A DNA stretch of 25,448 nt from Xanthobacteraceae bacterium (GCA_030037185.1 JASHRR010000284.1:1-25448); one strand, 5' to 3'. Shown: positions 1 to 8,169, counted from the stretch's first letter. Program-made: numbers and translations. The notes: generated by a model from the sequence alone, not told the origin.

Positions 1-20
1 CTGAGCGCGTGCGTTGTCAT
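1..20 (-). CDS. Start of an unidentified gene downstream of the amidase (cut by window edge)
   Basis: An ATG at 20-18 on the minus strand overlaps the TGA stop of the amidase gene in an ATGA arrangement, and the frame stays open to the window edge (M-T-T-H-A-L). The overlap, the same kind seen between other genes here, argues for a translationally coupled next gene in the operon. Only six codons are visible, so the product cannot be read. In known atzE-type operons a small DUF3225/AtzH-like protein often follows; that is only a context guess. Confidence 0.4.
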
Positions 21-1408
21 CCTGGGGGCTTCGGTGCGGCCGCCAGGCCCTTGGTCTCGAGCGCATAGCCGATGCGCAGCGCCACGTCCTCGCGCCACGG
101 GGCGGCAACGATCTGGACCGCGATCGGCAGCGGCGTGAGCGGCACCGGGACTGCCACCACAGGCAGGCCGATCAACGAGATCGGCTGGGTATAGATACCG
201 AGATTGGCCCGCACCGGCATCTCGACGCCGTCCAGCGTGAAAGTTTGCTGCCCGAGCCGCGGTGCCGTACACGGCGTTGCTGGCAGGACCACGGCATCCA
301 CTTCCTCAAATAACGCGGCAACGCGGGCCTGATACCAGCGGCGGAATTTCTGCGCCCGCACGACCATGCTGGCCGGCACCATGGCGCCGGCGATCAGGCG
401 GTCGCGTACGGCGGGGTCGAAATCCTTTGCCCGGGTGCGCAGGCGGTCGATGTGCAGTGCGGCGCCTTCGCTGCACGTGATCACGTAGGCGGCGGCCCGC
501 GCCCGCGCCGCTTGCGGCCACTCGACCGCGCGCGTCGCGCCAAGTGCTGCCGCCACCGCGGCGAGCACGCAATGGCCTTCCGGCGACAGGCCGTGGTGGA
601 AATAGCCGCCGGCGGTGGCGATGCGCAAGCCGTCGAGCCGCATCGCGAGCGTGGGGGTTACCGGCTCTGCAGGTCGCGCGGCGCACACCGGGTCGTCGGC
701 GTCGGGCCCCTGCATTGCGTCGTAACATGCCGCAAGGTCGGCGACCGAGCGGGCAAGCGGCCCGACATGATCGAGGCTGGCGACGAACGGAAAGGTTCGC
801 GCCCGGGTCAGGCGCCCATAGGTCGGCTTGAGGCCGAACACGCCGCAAAGCGACGACGGCACCCGGATCGAGCCGTTGGTATCGGAGCCGAGCGCCAGCG
901 GAACCAGCCGGCCGGCCACGGCGGCGCCGGAGCCGCCGGACGAGCCGCCGGTCATGCGCGCCGGATCATGGGGATTGCGCGACGGCCCGTCATGGACGTT
1001 CTCGCCCGTGAAGTCGTAGGCGTATTCGCCCATGTTGAGCGCACCGACCAGCACCGCGCCTGCCGCCTCCAGCCGCTCGATCAGTGGCGAATCGCGCAAC
1101 GCCGGGGGCCGATCGCGATTAATCTTCGAGCCCGCCCGGGTGGGAAGGCCCGCAACGTCAAACAGATTTTTCACCGCAAACGGCGCCCCGGCGAGAGGAC
1201 CGACCGGCTCGCCGCGAGCGCGGCGCGCATCGATCGCCGTCGCCCGCGCGCGGGCACGCTCGACACTCAGGTCGGTGAAGGCATTGAGCGTCGGATTTTG
1301 CGAGGCGATGCGCGCGAGTGCCGCCTCAACCACCGCACGGGCTGTCGTTGCGCCTTGCGCGACGGCGCGGGCAATATCGCAGGCAGAGGCTTCTGCGGGA
1401 TCGAACAT
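17..1408 (-). CDS. atzE: AtzE-family amidase (amidase-signature hydrolase)
   Basis: A 463-residue amidase-signature enzyme. The Ser-cisSer-Lys triad is visible: Lys80 in FAVKNLFD, the cis-Ser at 156 in TGGSSGGSG, and the nucleophile Ser180 in DTNGSIRVPSS; the 24-residue spacing between the two serines is the family's usual one. The preceding gene is a 60-residue AtzG-like protein ending 2 bases upstream, the pairing typical of 1-carboxybiuret hydrolase AtzE/AtzG and of its many relatives of unknown substrate, and the reason for the AtzE call over GatA. AtzE-type enzymes hydrolyse amide or ureide bonds in the cytoplasm. Length is normal and no key residue is missing. The real substrate is not shown by sequence; the hydantoinase-type genes further upstream on the same strand suggest an amide or ureide produced by ring opening. 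The stop overlaps the next start. Confidence 0.85.
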   Translation of the reverse strand: MFDPAEASACDIARAVAQGATTARAVVEAALARIASQNPTLNAFTDLSVERARARATAIDARRARGEPVGPLAGAPFAVKNLFDVAGLPTRAGSKINRDRPPALRDSPLIERLEAAGAVLVGALNMGEYAYDFTGENVHDGPSRNPHDPARMTGGSSGGSGAAVAGRLVPLALGSDTNGSIRVPSSLCGVFGLKPTYGRLTRARTFPFVASLDHVGPLARSVADLAACYDAMQGPDADDPVCAARPAEPVTPTLAMRLDGLRIATAGGYFHHGLSPEGHCVLAAVAAALGATRAVEWPQAARARAAAYVITCSEGAALHIDRLRTRAKDFDPAVRDRLIAGAMVPASMVVRAQKFRRWYQARVAALFEEVDAVVLPATPCTAPRLGQQTFTLDGVEMPVRANLGIYTQPISLIGLPVVAVPVPLTPLPIAVQIVAAPWREDVALRIGYALETKGLAAAPKPPG

Positions 1409-1410
1409 CC

Positions 1411-1593
1411 TTACGCCCGGAACACTGGAGCAGGCTCAGCATCGTCGGGCAACGGGTGGTCGGCGACGAGGGCAGCGAGCCGTAAGGTCGCTTCGAGATT
1501 GGAACGAATCGCCGACTGCCAGGCCGGGTCGACCGGCAGCGCCAGTGCGCGGGCGGAGGCGGCGATCAATTCGTCAAGATCAGAAGAAGACAT
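1411..1593 (-). CDS. atzG: AtzG-like small subunit (DUF4089)
   Basis: A 60-residue, mainly helical acidic protein placed immediately before the AtzE-family amidase. The size, the opening with a short acidic helix (SSSDLDELIAASARALAL), the PAWQSAIRSNLEATLRLAAL helix and the Pro/Asp/Glu-rich tail fit the AtzG/DUF4089 family, which clamps and stabilises AtzE in a heterotetramer, similar in role to GatC with GatA. The ATG at 1593 follows a GAGGTG ribosome site with suitable spacing. The identification rests on context and size as much as on sequence, because such short proteins carry little signal. Confidence 0.75.
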   Translation of the reverse strand: MSSSDLDELIAASARALALPVDPAWQSAIRSNLEATLRLAALVADHPLPDDAEPAPVFRA

Positions 1594-2098
1594 TGGTCAC
1601 CTCGTTGGCGCGTCCACGATAACACGGGCCGCCGTGCCATTGCGCCCGCTCGCACCGCCTGCCCGGCCGGGAGTTGTTGCGCAATGGCACTGCTGCGTCC
1701 TCACATGGCGGTGCGAAGGGCCGGTGCGGCCGATCGCGAGTATTTTCGGGATCCTCGCGCTGCTTGCCGGCGTGGCATTGGCGGCGGCCGCACCGGATGC
1801 CTATTAATGAGACCCGCGCGCCAAAGAAATCATCAGCGGCGGGCCCCGTGAGCGGCCGGCAAGGTCGCATCGAGCCACCGCGGCCTTTGGCGACGGCGGC
1901 TCGGACGAATTCACCGATGCCCCTCGCGGCGGGCGCGACGGCGTCGCTGCGCTCAACCTGGCGAGTGAAGGCAGCATGCCGCGGCCGGACCGAACTGGCA
2001 TGCTCTTTGCGAGCCGAAACCGCGTGATTTAAGTCGGCGGCGCGTGATCCCGACCGCGGCGCGGTCCGGAAAGGGATGTGGCGCTGATGGAGAAGTCG

Positions 2099-2128
2099 GC
2101 TGAGCCGTGTGGCTCGCGCCGGCTCAGC
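2099..2128. repeat. Inverted repeat, 9 bp arms (possible terminator or attenuator hairpin)
   Basis: GCTGAGCCG at 2099-2107 pairs perfectly with CGGCTCAGC at 2120-2128 around a 12-base loop. It lies downstream (minus strand) of the dehydrogenase gene that ends at 2300 and upstream of atzG. There is no T-run on either side, so a classical Rho-independent terminator is not shown; an mRNA 3' end stabiliser is equally possible. Confidence 0.45.
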
Positions 2129-2185
2129 TCTCCGCCAGGGGGGCGGGTGTCGTTGAGGTCGGTATCCCGGCAAACGAACCTCTGA

Positions 2186-2220
2186 CATTCGCCCCTCTTG
2201 GTGGGAGAGGTCTGGGGTGA
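2186..2220. repeat. Imperfect intergenic palindrome
   Basis: CCTCT at 2194-2198 pairs with AGAGG at 2206-2210 around TGGTGGG, flanked by further imperfectly complementary C-rich and G-rich sides (cattcgccc / tctggggtg). The layout resembles the C-rich/G-rich 'CTCTCC-loop-GGAGAG' intergenic palindromes that are dispersed in Bradyrhizobium-type genomes. Whether it is one of these needs a genome-wide copy count. Confidence 0.35.
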
Positions 2221-2299
2221 AGATTCGAAAAATTCGACCTGCCGCCCGACCTTGCGGAATTTCCTTCGGCCTCTGCCGGCGCATGGAACCGCCGGCGGT

Positions 2300-3118
2300 T
2301 TACGATAAGAGCGCCTTCATCTTGTCCTGATTAATCGATTTCGCCAGTTGGTCGACCAATCCGGCAAGCGGCATCGGTATCTTGGCGTGCTGGGCGATGT
2401 CGAGCGCGACATCCATGTCCTTTTCGGCCCATTTGCCGGTGCCCATGCCCCAGCGCGACAGCGACCAGTTGGCGCCGCTGCCATGGCCCAGCGCCTCGAT
2501 CAGCTTCGGCATGTCGACGCCGAGCGCCTTCGCCAGCGTCAGCACCTCGAAATTGGCGCACATGTTCGCCCACAGCAGGAGGTTGTTCATGGTCTTGGCG
2601 ATCTGCCCGCTGCCGATTGCCCCGACGTGAATGATCTTGCGTCCGAAGGCGCCAAGTGCCGGCCTCGCCCGCTCGACCCAGCGTTCCTCGCCGCCCGCAT
2701 AGACGGTCAGTTCGCCGTTGTTGGCGGCCTCCTGGCCGAGCACGACCGGCGTGTCGATCACTCCGATGCCGTGCGCGGCTGCGACCGTCGCAAGCTCGCG
2801 GCAGGTCTGCGGCGCAACCGAGCTCGAAATGCAGATGACGGCGCCCGGCCGCAGCCGCTGCAACAGCCCCGAGCTGCGGATCACGTGATCGACCTGCGCG
2901 TCGGTTGCCACCATCACGACGACGATTTCGGCCCGCTCGCCGACCTCGGCGGCCGAACCGCAGACCTGCACGCCATGGGCCGAGGCGCGGTGCATGGCGT
3001 CCTGGTCAATGTCGGTACCGTGGACCTCGAAGCCCTTCGCCGCCATGTGGCGGGCCATCTGCAGCCCCATTGCCCCGAGGCCGATCACGCCGGTGGTGGA
3101 GATTGTGCTGCCCGTCAT
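2300..3118 (-). CDS. NAD(P)-dependent 3-hydroxyisobutyrate-dehydrogenase-like oxidoreductase
   Basis: A 272-residue beta-hydroxyacid dehydrogenase. The Rossmann nucleotide-binding loop GLGAMG is at residues 13-18 with an acidic strand end (HGTDID, about 34-39), and the catalytic lysine is Lys175 in GSGQIAKTMNNLL. These enzymes oxidise 3-hydroxyacids (3-hydroxyisobutyrate, tartronate semialdehyde, 6-phosphogluconate relatives) in the cytosol. The substrate-binding motif is unusual: the family norm D-A-P-V-S-G-G is here DTPVVLGQEAANNG, so the Ser-Gly-Gly is lost and the substrate probably differs from the textbook ones. The protein is slightly shorter than the usual 290 or so residues. The ATG at 3118 overlaps the stop of the hydantoinase B gene (ATGA) and has AGGGG upstream, so it is translated from the same message as hyuA-hyuB. 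It probably acts on a hydroxy acid released downstream of that enzyme. Confidence 0.82.
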   Translation of the reverse strand: MTGSTISTTGVIGLGAMGLQMARHMAAKGFEVHGTDIDQDAMHRASAHGVQVCGSAAEVGERAEIVVVMVATDAQVDHVIRSSGLLQRLRPGAVICISSSVAPQTCRELATVAAAHGIGVIDTPVVLGQEAANNGELTVYAGGEERWVERARPALGAFGRKIIHVGAIGSGQIAKTMNNLLLWANMCANFEVLTLAKALGVDMPKLIEALGHGSGANWSLSRWGMGTGKWAEKDMDVALDIAQHAKIPMPLAGLVDQLAKSINQDKMKALLS

Positions 3119-4860
3119 GGCGTTCCCCTGGTTCGTTTGCGCGCCGTTGCGGCCGCGTCAATGGCCAGGCCATGTTCGGTTTGCGCCAACACGACCCCGT
3201 AATCTCGCTCGGCCGCCTCGCGAGAAACATACCCCTCCGCGACATCCGCGAGCACCCTTTCGGGCTCGCGCGCGAACGTTTCGCCAAAACCGCCGCCGCC
3301 GGGTGTGTCGAGACGGAAGATGTCGCCCTGGCGCAGCGGGTAGTCCGCGTACCGGGTGGGCAGGCGCTTGGCGGATGCAGTGTCCGGATTTATCACGATG
3401 TCGCCGGCGCGGCCGTCGCGACCTCCGGCGCAGCCGTGTGGCGGGATCACGTGCTTCATGGAGCGGATGGAGAACCGCGCGTCCGCAAGGTTGAAATATT
3501 CGCGCCGCAAGCCGAGGCCGCCGCGATGGCGGCCGGCGCCGCCGGAATCGGGGATGAGGTCGAATCGCACCAGGCGGGTCGGAAATTCGGATTCGATGAT
3601 CTCGACCGGCGCGATGCGGGCATTGCTCTGGTTGACCGTGATGCCGGAGGCGCCGTCCTTGCTGGCGCGGGCGCCGGCGCCGCCGGCGACGATCTCGTAC
3701 TGGACGTAGTTGCGGCCCGTCAGGGTGTTGCGCCCGCCGAGGATGATCGACCGGCTGCCGCTGCCGTCGGCGCGCGCCTTGGCGGGCGCGACATGGCTCA
3801 ACGCCGCGAAGATCGCATCCACCACCGCATGGATGGTCGGATTGTAGGTATTGACCGGCGCCGGAAAACGCGGATTGAGCACGCTGCCTTCCCGGGCCGC
3901 GACCGAAAAGCCTTGCAGCAATCCGCTGCAGACATGCAGGTGCGGGTCGATCAGCGAGATGAGGCAGTAGGCGCAGGCCGCCTGCACCAGCGGCGGGCGG
4001 ATGTTGGCCGGACCTTTGGTCTGGTCGGCGGAGGCGGTGAAATCGAAGTGGAGCGCGTCGCCGCGCTTGTCGACGGCAACATGAATGCGCACCGGCCGCT
4101 CGAGCTCGATCCCGTCGTCGTCCACGAAGCGCTCCGCCGCGAACCGTCCATCGGTCCAGCCCGCGACCGCGAGCTTTACGCGAGCACGCGCCATGCCGTA
4201 GAGCCGGTCGTAGCAGGCGGCGATCTTTGCGGCGCCATGCTTGCCGACCAGCGCGAGCAGCCGCCGTTCGCCAAGCCGGTCGGCGCCGAGCTGGCCGCCA
4301 ATATCGCCGAGCACCAATTCAGGCGTGCGGCTGTTGGCGGCGATGATCCGCGCGACGTCGGTGTTTCGCACATAGCGCGTTTCATATCGCACTGCCGGCA
4401 GCTGCAGACCCTCGTTGAAGATTTCGCGCGCCTGCCCGGAGCAGCTTCCCGGCACTGGTCCGCCGATGTCGCTCTTGTGGGCGATGCTGCCGCAAAAGCC
4501 GAACAGCACGCCATCGACGAACACCGGCGTCATCACGGCAATGTCGGGGGCGTGGGGACTGCCGCCGTGATAGGGGTGATTGATCAGAAAGGCGTCGCCT
4601 GGCGCGATGGTGTCGCCGAATGCCGCGCGCACGGCGGCGCAGCAGGCCGGAAAGGCCCCGATATGAAGCGGCAGCACGACGTGCTGGGCGACGACGTCGC
4701 CAGTGTGGTCCATCAGCGCGCAGGAGGCGTCCTGGGATTCGCGGATGATGGTGGAAAAACCGGTGCGGAAAAGCGCATTCTGCATTTCCTGGACGATGCC
4801 GCGCAGACTGGCCTTGACGACTTCGAGGTCGATGGCATCGACGGGAACGGCCGGCGTCAT
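3115..4860 (-). CDS. hyuB: Hydantoinase B / oxoprolinase family subunit
   Basis: A 581-residue protein of the HyuB family, the partner of the ATPase-fold HyuA subunit in ATP-dependent hydantoinases, 5-oxoprolinases, caprolactamases and acetone-carboxylase relatives. Characteristic stretches include EMQNALFRTGFSTIIRESQD near the N-terminus, DAFLINHPYHGGSPHAPDI, HKSDIGGPVPGSCSGQAREI and the C-terminal glycine-rich SGGAGRHRGGLGLRREY and DTPGGGGFGETFARE. Length is normal for the family. The ATG at 4860 overlaps the hyuA stop as ATGA and has GAAGGTG upstream within the hyuA end; its own stop overlaps the next ATG. HyuA and HyuB form one complex that phosphorylates and opens a lactam or cyclic ureide. 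The exact ring substrate cannot be assigned from sequence. Confidence 0.9.
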   Translation of the reverse strand: MTPAVPVDAIDLEVVKASLRGIVQEMQNALFRTGFSTIIRESQDASCALMDHTGDVVAQHVVLPLHIGAFPACCAAVRAAFGDTIAPGDAFLINHPYHGGSPHAPDIAVMTPVFVDGVLFGFCGSIAHKSDIGGPVPGSCSGQAREIFNEGLQLPAVRYETRYVRNTDVARIIAANSRTPELVLGDIGGQLGADRLGERRLLALVGKHGAAKIAACYDRLYGMARARVKLAVAGWTDGRFAAERFVDDDGIELERPVRIHVAVDKRGDALHFDFTASADQTKGPANIRPPLVQAACAYCLISLIDPHLHVCSGLLQGFSVAAREGSVLNPRFPAPVNTYNPTIHAVVDAIFAALSHVAPAKARADGSGSRSIILGGRNTLTGRNYVQYEIVAGGAGARASKDGASGITVNQSNARIAPVEIIESEFPTRLVRFDLIPDSGGAGRHRGGLGLRREYFNLADARFSIRSMKHVIPPHGCAGGRDGRAGDIVINPDTASAKRLPTRYADYPLRQGDIFRLDTPGGGGFGETFAREPERVLADVAEGYVSREAAERDYGVVLAQTEHGLAIDAAATARKRTRGTP

Positions 4861-6920
4861 GGCGCACCTTCGGTAATCATGATGTTTTTCCAGTCGTCCA
4901 CCCGCGCGGTCTGACCCGGGCAGACGACGGTCGTGCAGTCGAATTGATCGAGGATTGCAGGGCCGCGCAGCACCAGCCCGACGTCAAGCTGCTCGCGTTG
5001 ATAGACGGGGCAGTCGAGGCGCTTGCCGTCGAACCGCGCTTGTCTGTACGCGCGCAACGCGGCGTCGAGCTTGAGGCCGGTGGGCCGGTACTTGCGGATT
5101 GGCGGCGTCGGCACCAGCCCGATGCCGCACAGGCGATAGGAGACGACCTCGACGGGCTGATCGGGCGCCATATGGCCGAACATCTGCTTGTGCGTCTCGT
5201 CGAAGCGCCGGCGCAATCCGGCGATGCCATGGCGATGCAGCGCATCGTCATCGCAAGGCAGCGTGATTTCATAGCCCTGGCCGGCGTAACGCATGTCGAG
5301 GCCAGGCTCGAGCCGGATGTGGCCATCGGCAAAGCCGTCCCGCTTTAAATCGGTGAGCGCTTCGTCCGACAGCCTCCCGAACATCGCCGCGATGGCATCG
5401 CAGGTCAGATCGGCAAGCGGGGCGATGCGCGATTGCACGTAGTCGTGTTTGACGTCCGACATCATAAGCCCGATCGCCGAGAACACGCCGGGATAAAACG
5501 GCACCATGACGCCGGCCATGCCGAGATCGCGAGCGATGCGGCCGGCGTGGAGCGGACCGGCGCCGCCGAACGCCAGCAGGACGAAATCCCGCAGGTCGTG
5601 GCCGCGCATGGTCGAGATTGCCTTGATGGCCTCCTGCATCTTGACGTCGATGATGCGGACAATGCCCTCTGCGGCCTCATCGATCGGCATGCCGAGCGGA
5701 CGCGCGACCTCCCCGTCGATGGCGGCGCGCGAGCGCCCGGCATCGAGCAGCATGCGGCCGCCGAGGAAATTGTCGGCACTGAGAAGCCCGAGCGTCAGAT
5801 TGCAGTCGGTGATGGTTGCGAGCTCGCCGCGGCCGTAGCAGGCGGGACCAGGCACTGCGCCTGCGCTGTGCGGCCCGACTTCAAGCTCACCGAGCGGGTT
5901 GACGCGGGCGATGGTGCCGCCGCCGGCGCTCACCGTATTGATATCCAGCATCGGCACAGCGATGTCGCGCCCTTCGATCTTGCCGCGGTTGGTGGCGAAC
6001 GGCACGCCGTCCCGGATCAGCGCCACGTCGCAGGAGGTGCCGCCCATGTCGAAGGTGATGGCATTGGCGATGCCGGCGGTGCGGCAGGCCGCGACGCCGG
6101 CCGTCACGCCCCCCGCCGGGCCGGACAGCACGGTCGTCACTGCCCGCTGCGCCACCGCCTCGAATGTCGACATGCCGCCGTTCGATTGCATGACGTATTT
6201 CTGCGCGGTGGCGATGGCGCAGGCGGTCAGACGGCGGTCGAGATTGCCGATGTAGCGTTTAAGAATCGGCTGGAGATAGGCGTTGATGACGGTGGTGCTC
6301 AGCCGGTAATACTCGCGAATCTGGGGCAGGACATCCGATGACAGCGAGACGCTGCATCCGGGCAGCTCTTGCGCGATAATGTCGCCAACGCGCCGCTCGT
6401 GCTGCGGGTGGAGGAACGAGAACAAGAGACACACGGCGATTGAAGCCGGTTCCCGTCGCGCCATTGCGCGCAGCGTTGTGCGCAGCGCTTGCTCGTCCAG
6501 CGGCCGCAGCACCTCGCCGCGAAAATCGACGCGCTCGCGGACCTCGCCGGTCAAGCTGCGCGGCGCCAGCAGCGGCGGCTTATCGTACATGACGTCGAAA
6601 ATGGCGGGGCCGTAGGGCCGCGCCTGCTCGCCGACCTCGTAGATGCCGCGAAATCCTTCGGTCACCAGCAGGCCGGTGCGCGCCCCCCTGCCTTCGAGCA
6701 GCGCATTGGTGCCGACCGTGGTGCCATGGCAGAAGAACGTGATGTCCTGCGGGCGCACGCCGCCGGCCTGCAGCATTTCGATTCCCTCGAGGATGGCGCG
6801 GGACGGGTCGTCGGGCGTCGTGGGGAGCTTGGCGATCGAGATCGCGCCGGTGTCCTCATTAAGACAGACGAAATCCGAGAACGTGCCCCCAGTGTCGACC
6901 GTCACCCGGTAGTTCGCCAA
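4857..6920 (-). CDS. hyuA: Hydantoinase A / oxoprolinase family ATPase subunit
   Basis: A 687-residue HyuA-type subunit with an ASKHA (actin-like) ATPase fold. Phosphate-binding motifs are visible: VDTGGTFSD at residues 8-16, HGTTVGTNA at 65-73 and DMGGTSCD at 291-298. The start is chosen as TTG at 6920: it gives the family-typical short N-terminus right before the first phosphate loop and has the ribosome site GGGAGA about seven bases upstream. The 28-codon in-frame extension to 7004 is low-complexity and has no such site. The gene heads a three-gene coupled operon with hyuB and the dehydrogenase. Known family members couple ATP hydrolysis to opening of hydantoins, 5-oxoproline or lactams; which ring is used here is not evident. 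No truncation or damaged motif is seen. Confidence 0.9.
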   Translation of the reverse strand: MANYRVTVDTGGTFSDFVCLNEDTGAISIAKLPTTPDDPSRAILEGIEMLQAGGVRPQDITFFCHGTTVGTNALLEGRGARTGLLVTEGFRGIYEVGEQARPYGPAIFDVMYDKPPLLAPRSLTGEVRERVDFRGEVLRPLDEQALRTTLRAMARREPASIAVCLLFSFLHPQHERRVGDIIAQELPGCSVSLSSDVLPQIREYYRLSTTVINAYLQPILKRYIGNLDRRLTACAIATAQKYVMQSNGGMSTFEAVAQRAVTTVLSGPAGGVTAGVAACRTAGIANAITFDMGGTSCDVALIRDGVPFATNRGKIEGRDIAVPMLDINTVSAGGGTIARVNPLGELEVGPHSAGAVPGPACYGRGELATITDCNLTLGLLSADNFLGGRMLLDAGRSRAAIDGEVARPLGMPIDEAAEGIVRIIDVKMQEAIKAISTMRGHDLRDFVLLAFGGAGPLHAGRIARDLGMAGVMVPFYPGVFSAIGLMMSDVKHDYVQSRIAPLADLTCDAIAAMFGRLSDEALTDLKRDGFADGHIRLEPGLDMRYAGQGYEITLPCDDDALHRHGIAGLRRRFDETHKQMFGHMAPDQPVEVVSYRLCGIGLVPTPPIRKYRPTGLKLDAALRAYRQARFDGKRLDCPVYQREQLDVGLVLRGPAILDQFDCTTVVCPGQTARVDDWKNIMITEGAP

Positions 6921-6923
6921 TTT

Positions 6924-6933
6924 CGTTCTCCCG
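6924..6933 (-). promoter_or_regulatory. Ribosome binding site that decides a TTG start for hyuA
   Basis: Read on the minus strand, CGGGAGAACGAAA directly precedes TTG (6920-6918). GGGAGA is a good anti-16S match at normal distance, while the upstream ATG/GTG-type starts in the same frame lack one. Confidence 0.6.
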
Positions 6934-7167
6934 TGCCGCAGCGGACCGGCTTGATTTGCAACATTGCCTAGACCCGCAGAAGCCGCTGGCGTTCCTGTGG
7001 GCATTTACAATCCGGGCGTGCCGTGTTGGTGCGCAATAAAACAAAGCGCATTGAGGAAGATGCAGCGCACCGAGCGATCGCTCCGATGACATGTAGCACC
7101 TGAGGGGGCGCTTAGCGCAGCCGTGCGCTCTCGAACGACGAAGGATGGCCACCGGCACGATCTTGCT

Positions 7168-7208
7168 TGCGGCCGCCTTTCGAGACATCTGCTTCGCGGG
7201 CGGCCGCA
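7168..7208. repeat. Inverted repeat with 10 bp GC arms (NotI-like cores)
   Basis: TGCGGCCGCC at 7168-7177 pairs perfectly with GGCGGCCGCA at 7199-7208 around a 21-base spacer. Each arm is itself almost palindromic. It lies between two divergent genes, so it may be an operator or an mRNA leader structure rather than a terminator; no T-run follows. Confidence 0.5.
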
Positions 7209-7447
7209 CGAGCCTATGACATCGATATGAGTCGAACCTTGGAGACACTCTACTCGTCCCTGTTTATCTGACGCGACAGCCCTTCGTAAAAAGGACGCGC
7301 AGCTCCAGCCACAACCGCCGCAGCCTTTGTCACGATCGGTCGCCAGCGGATCGCTCGTTTGGGCGGATCAATTTGAGCGACACGCGCGTTGACGATGCGT
7401 GCTGACATCCACGCGGATGCCATCTAGGTTGACGCAAGGAGAATGTT

Positions 7448-7951
7448 ATGCCTGAAAAAGCTACGGTCGAGAAGGCGCGAAGAGCCAAGCGTGCAGGCAA
7501 GGTACCCGCAACACAGGCAGGCGAGTTCGTACACGAGGAGGTCCGGCATGTTCGCCGCGGCGAGCACGGAGCAAGGTCCCCGCAGCAGATGATCGCGATT
7601 GGCCTCTCCAAGGCCAGGCGCGCCGGGGTTGGGCTTCCTCCGCCGCGCAGAGGCAAGGCAAAGGAGGAGACCCGCCGGAGCGCCAAGTACGCCTACGAGG
7701 CGGGTCAGCACAAGCGCAAGACGCGCCGTCGGCCCCGCGTATCTCGCGCGGTCTCGCGGGTTTCGGAAGGTGAGCCACGAAGCTCCGCGTCCCCCAGCGC
7801 GTTGTCGCGCCAGACCAAACGCGCCGCCTCTCGCCGCACCGCCGGTCAGCGTTCCGTGGCGGCTCGCAAGGCGGTAGCGACCAAGCGCGCGGGTGGCCGC
7901 TCAGCCGCTGCTCGTAAAGCGGCGCGGACCAGAGCGCGCCGCAAGACATAA
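7448..7951 (+). CDS. DUF6496 family basic protein with histone H1-like tail
   Basis: A 167-residue, very basic protein. The N-terminal 70 or so residues match the conserved DUF6496 pattern as I know it: a KARRAKRAGK start, TQAGEFVHEE, HGARSPQQMIAIGLSKARRA and G-x-L-P-P-P. The C-terminal part is a low-complexity Lys/Arg/Ala/Ser tail (QTKRAASRRTAGQRS, AARKAVATKRAGGRS, AARKAARTRARRK) like histone H1 or HU tails, suggesting nucleic-acid binding. The ATG follows a perfect AAGGAG site six bases upstream. The family has no established function; it is common in soil proteobacteria and often near stress genes, as here beside a DUF4142 gene. DNA binding is inferred from charge only. Confidence 0.8.
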   Translation: MPEKATVEKARRAKRAGKVPATQAGEFVHEEVRHVRRGEHGARSPQQMIAIGLSKARRAGVGLPPPRRGKAKEETRRSAKYAYEAGQHKRKTRRRPRVSRAVSRVSEGEPRSSASPSALSRQTKRAASRRTAGQRSVAARKAVATKRAGGRSAAARKAARTRARRKT

Positions 7952-8140
7952 GACCTCGGCCGGCCCGCGAGCGCCGAGTGCGCGGGCGGCACGGATGCCA
8001 ACCCGCGCGTAGGCGCGTTGCTGAAGCTCGCGAGGATCATCGATGCGGCGGAGCCGCGGGACGTGACCGCGGCCTGCGCTGACCTTGTTGCGCAAGGTGC
8101 CGACAAGGTCGCCTTCGCGCTCTTGCCACGATTGCGCTGA
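7952..8140 (+). pseudogene. Coding-like fragment in frame after the DUF6496 stop
   Basis: Directly after the TAA of the preceding gene, and in the same frame, 62 sense codons run to a TGA at 8138-8140. They have ordinary protein composition and GC-rich third positions (for example LLKLARIIDAAEP, ADLVAQGADKVAFALLPRLR). There is no ATG or GTG with a ribosome site; only a TTG at 8018 could serve as a start. It may be the 3' remnant of a truncated gene or a short unrecognised gene. I do not recognise the family. Confidence 0.25.
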
Positions 8141-8169
8141 TGACGAGGGATCGGGCCCTCGCCTTCAGA

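Larger units (their letters stand above)
1594..2299. other. 706 bp stretch without a convincing gene
   Basis: No ORF here has a start, ribosome site and composition that persuade. A minus-strand frame open from 2284 to 1580 is Arg/Pro-rich and reads like a shadow. On the plus strand a GTG at 1724 opens a 27-codon hydrophobic peptide (SIFGILALLAGVALAAAAP core, stop 1805-1807). In the same frame after its stops a second coding-like run (RDGVAALNLASEGSMPRPDR) reaches a stop near 2032, so a decayed plus-strand gene is possible. Two palindromes (2099-2128 and 2194-2210) lie here; they and the promoter of atzG probably account for the space between the two minus-strand gene groups. Confidence 0.5.
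6921..7447. other. Divergent intergenic region between hyuA and the DUF6496 gene
   Basis: About 0.5 kb with no convincing gene. It must hold the promoter of the minus-strand hyuA operon and that of the plus-strand DUF6496 gene, since the two diverge. A strong 10 bp inverted repeat sits in the middle (7168-7208). I could not pick a sigma-70 box pair with confidence. A short plus-strand ATG frame at 7145 overlaps the palindrome and has no usable ribosome site. Confidence 0.5.

Noticed and set aside
452..1807. 451-codon plus-strand frame opposite the amidase
   Set aside because: Antisense of atzE and atzG, with no family features; only its hydrophobic end past 1724 is noted as a weak small-peptide possibility.
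1580..2284. Long minus-strand frame upstream of atzG
   Set aside because: Arg/Pro-rich composition, no domain, no ribosome site, and it overlaps the atzG start; typical of GC-rich shadow frames.
2905..4914. 669-codon plus-strand frame opposite hyuB
   Set aside because: Antisense shadow of the well-recognised hydantoinase B gene; composition (many His, Asp, Arg, Gly) is not protein-like.
6921..7004. 28-codon N-terminal extension of hyuA
   Set aside because: It has no ribosome site and is outside the family's normal N-terminus; TTG at 6920 with GGGAGA upstream fits better.
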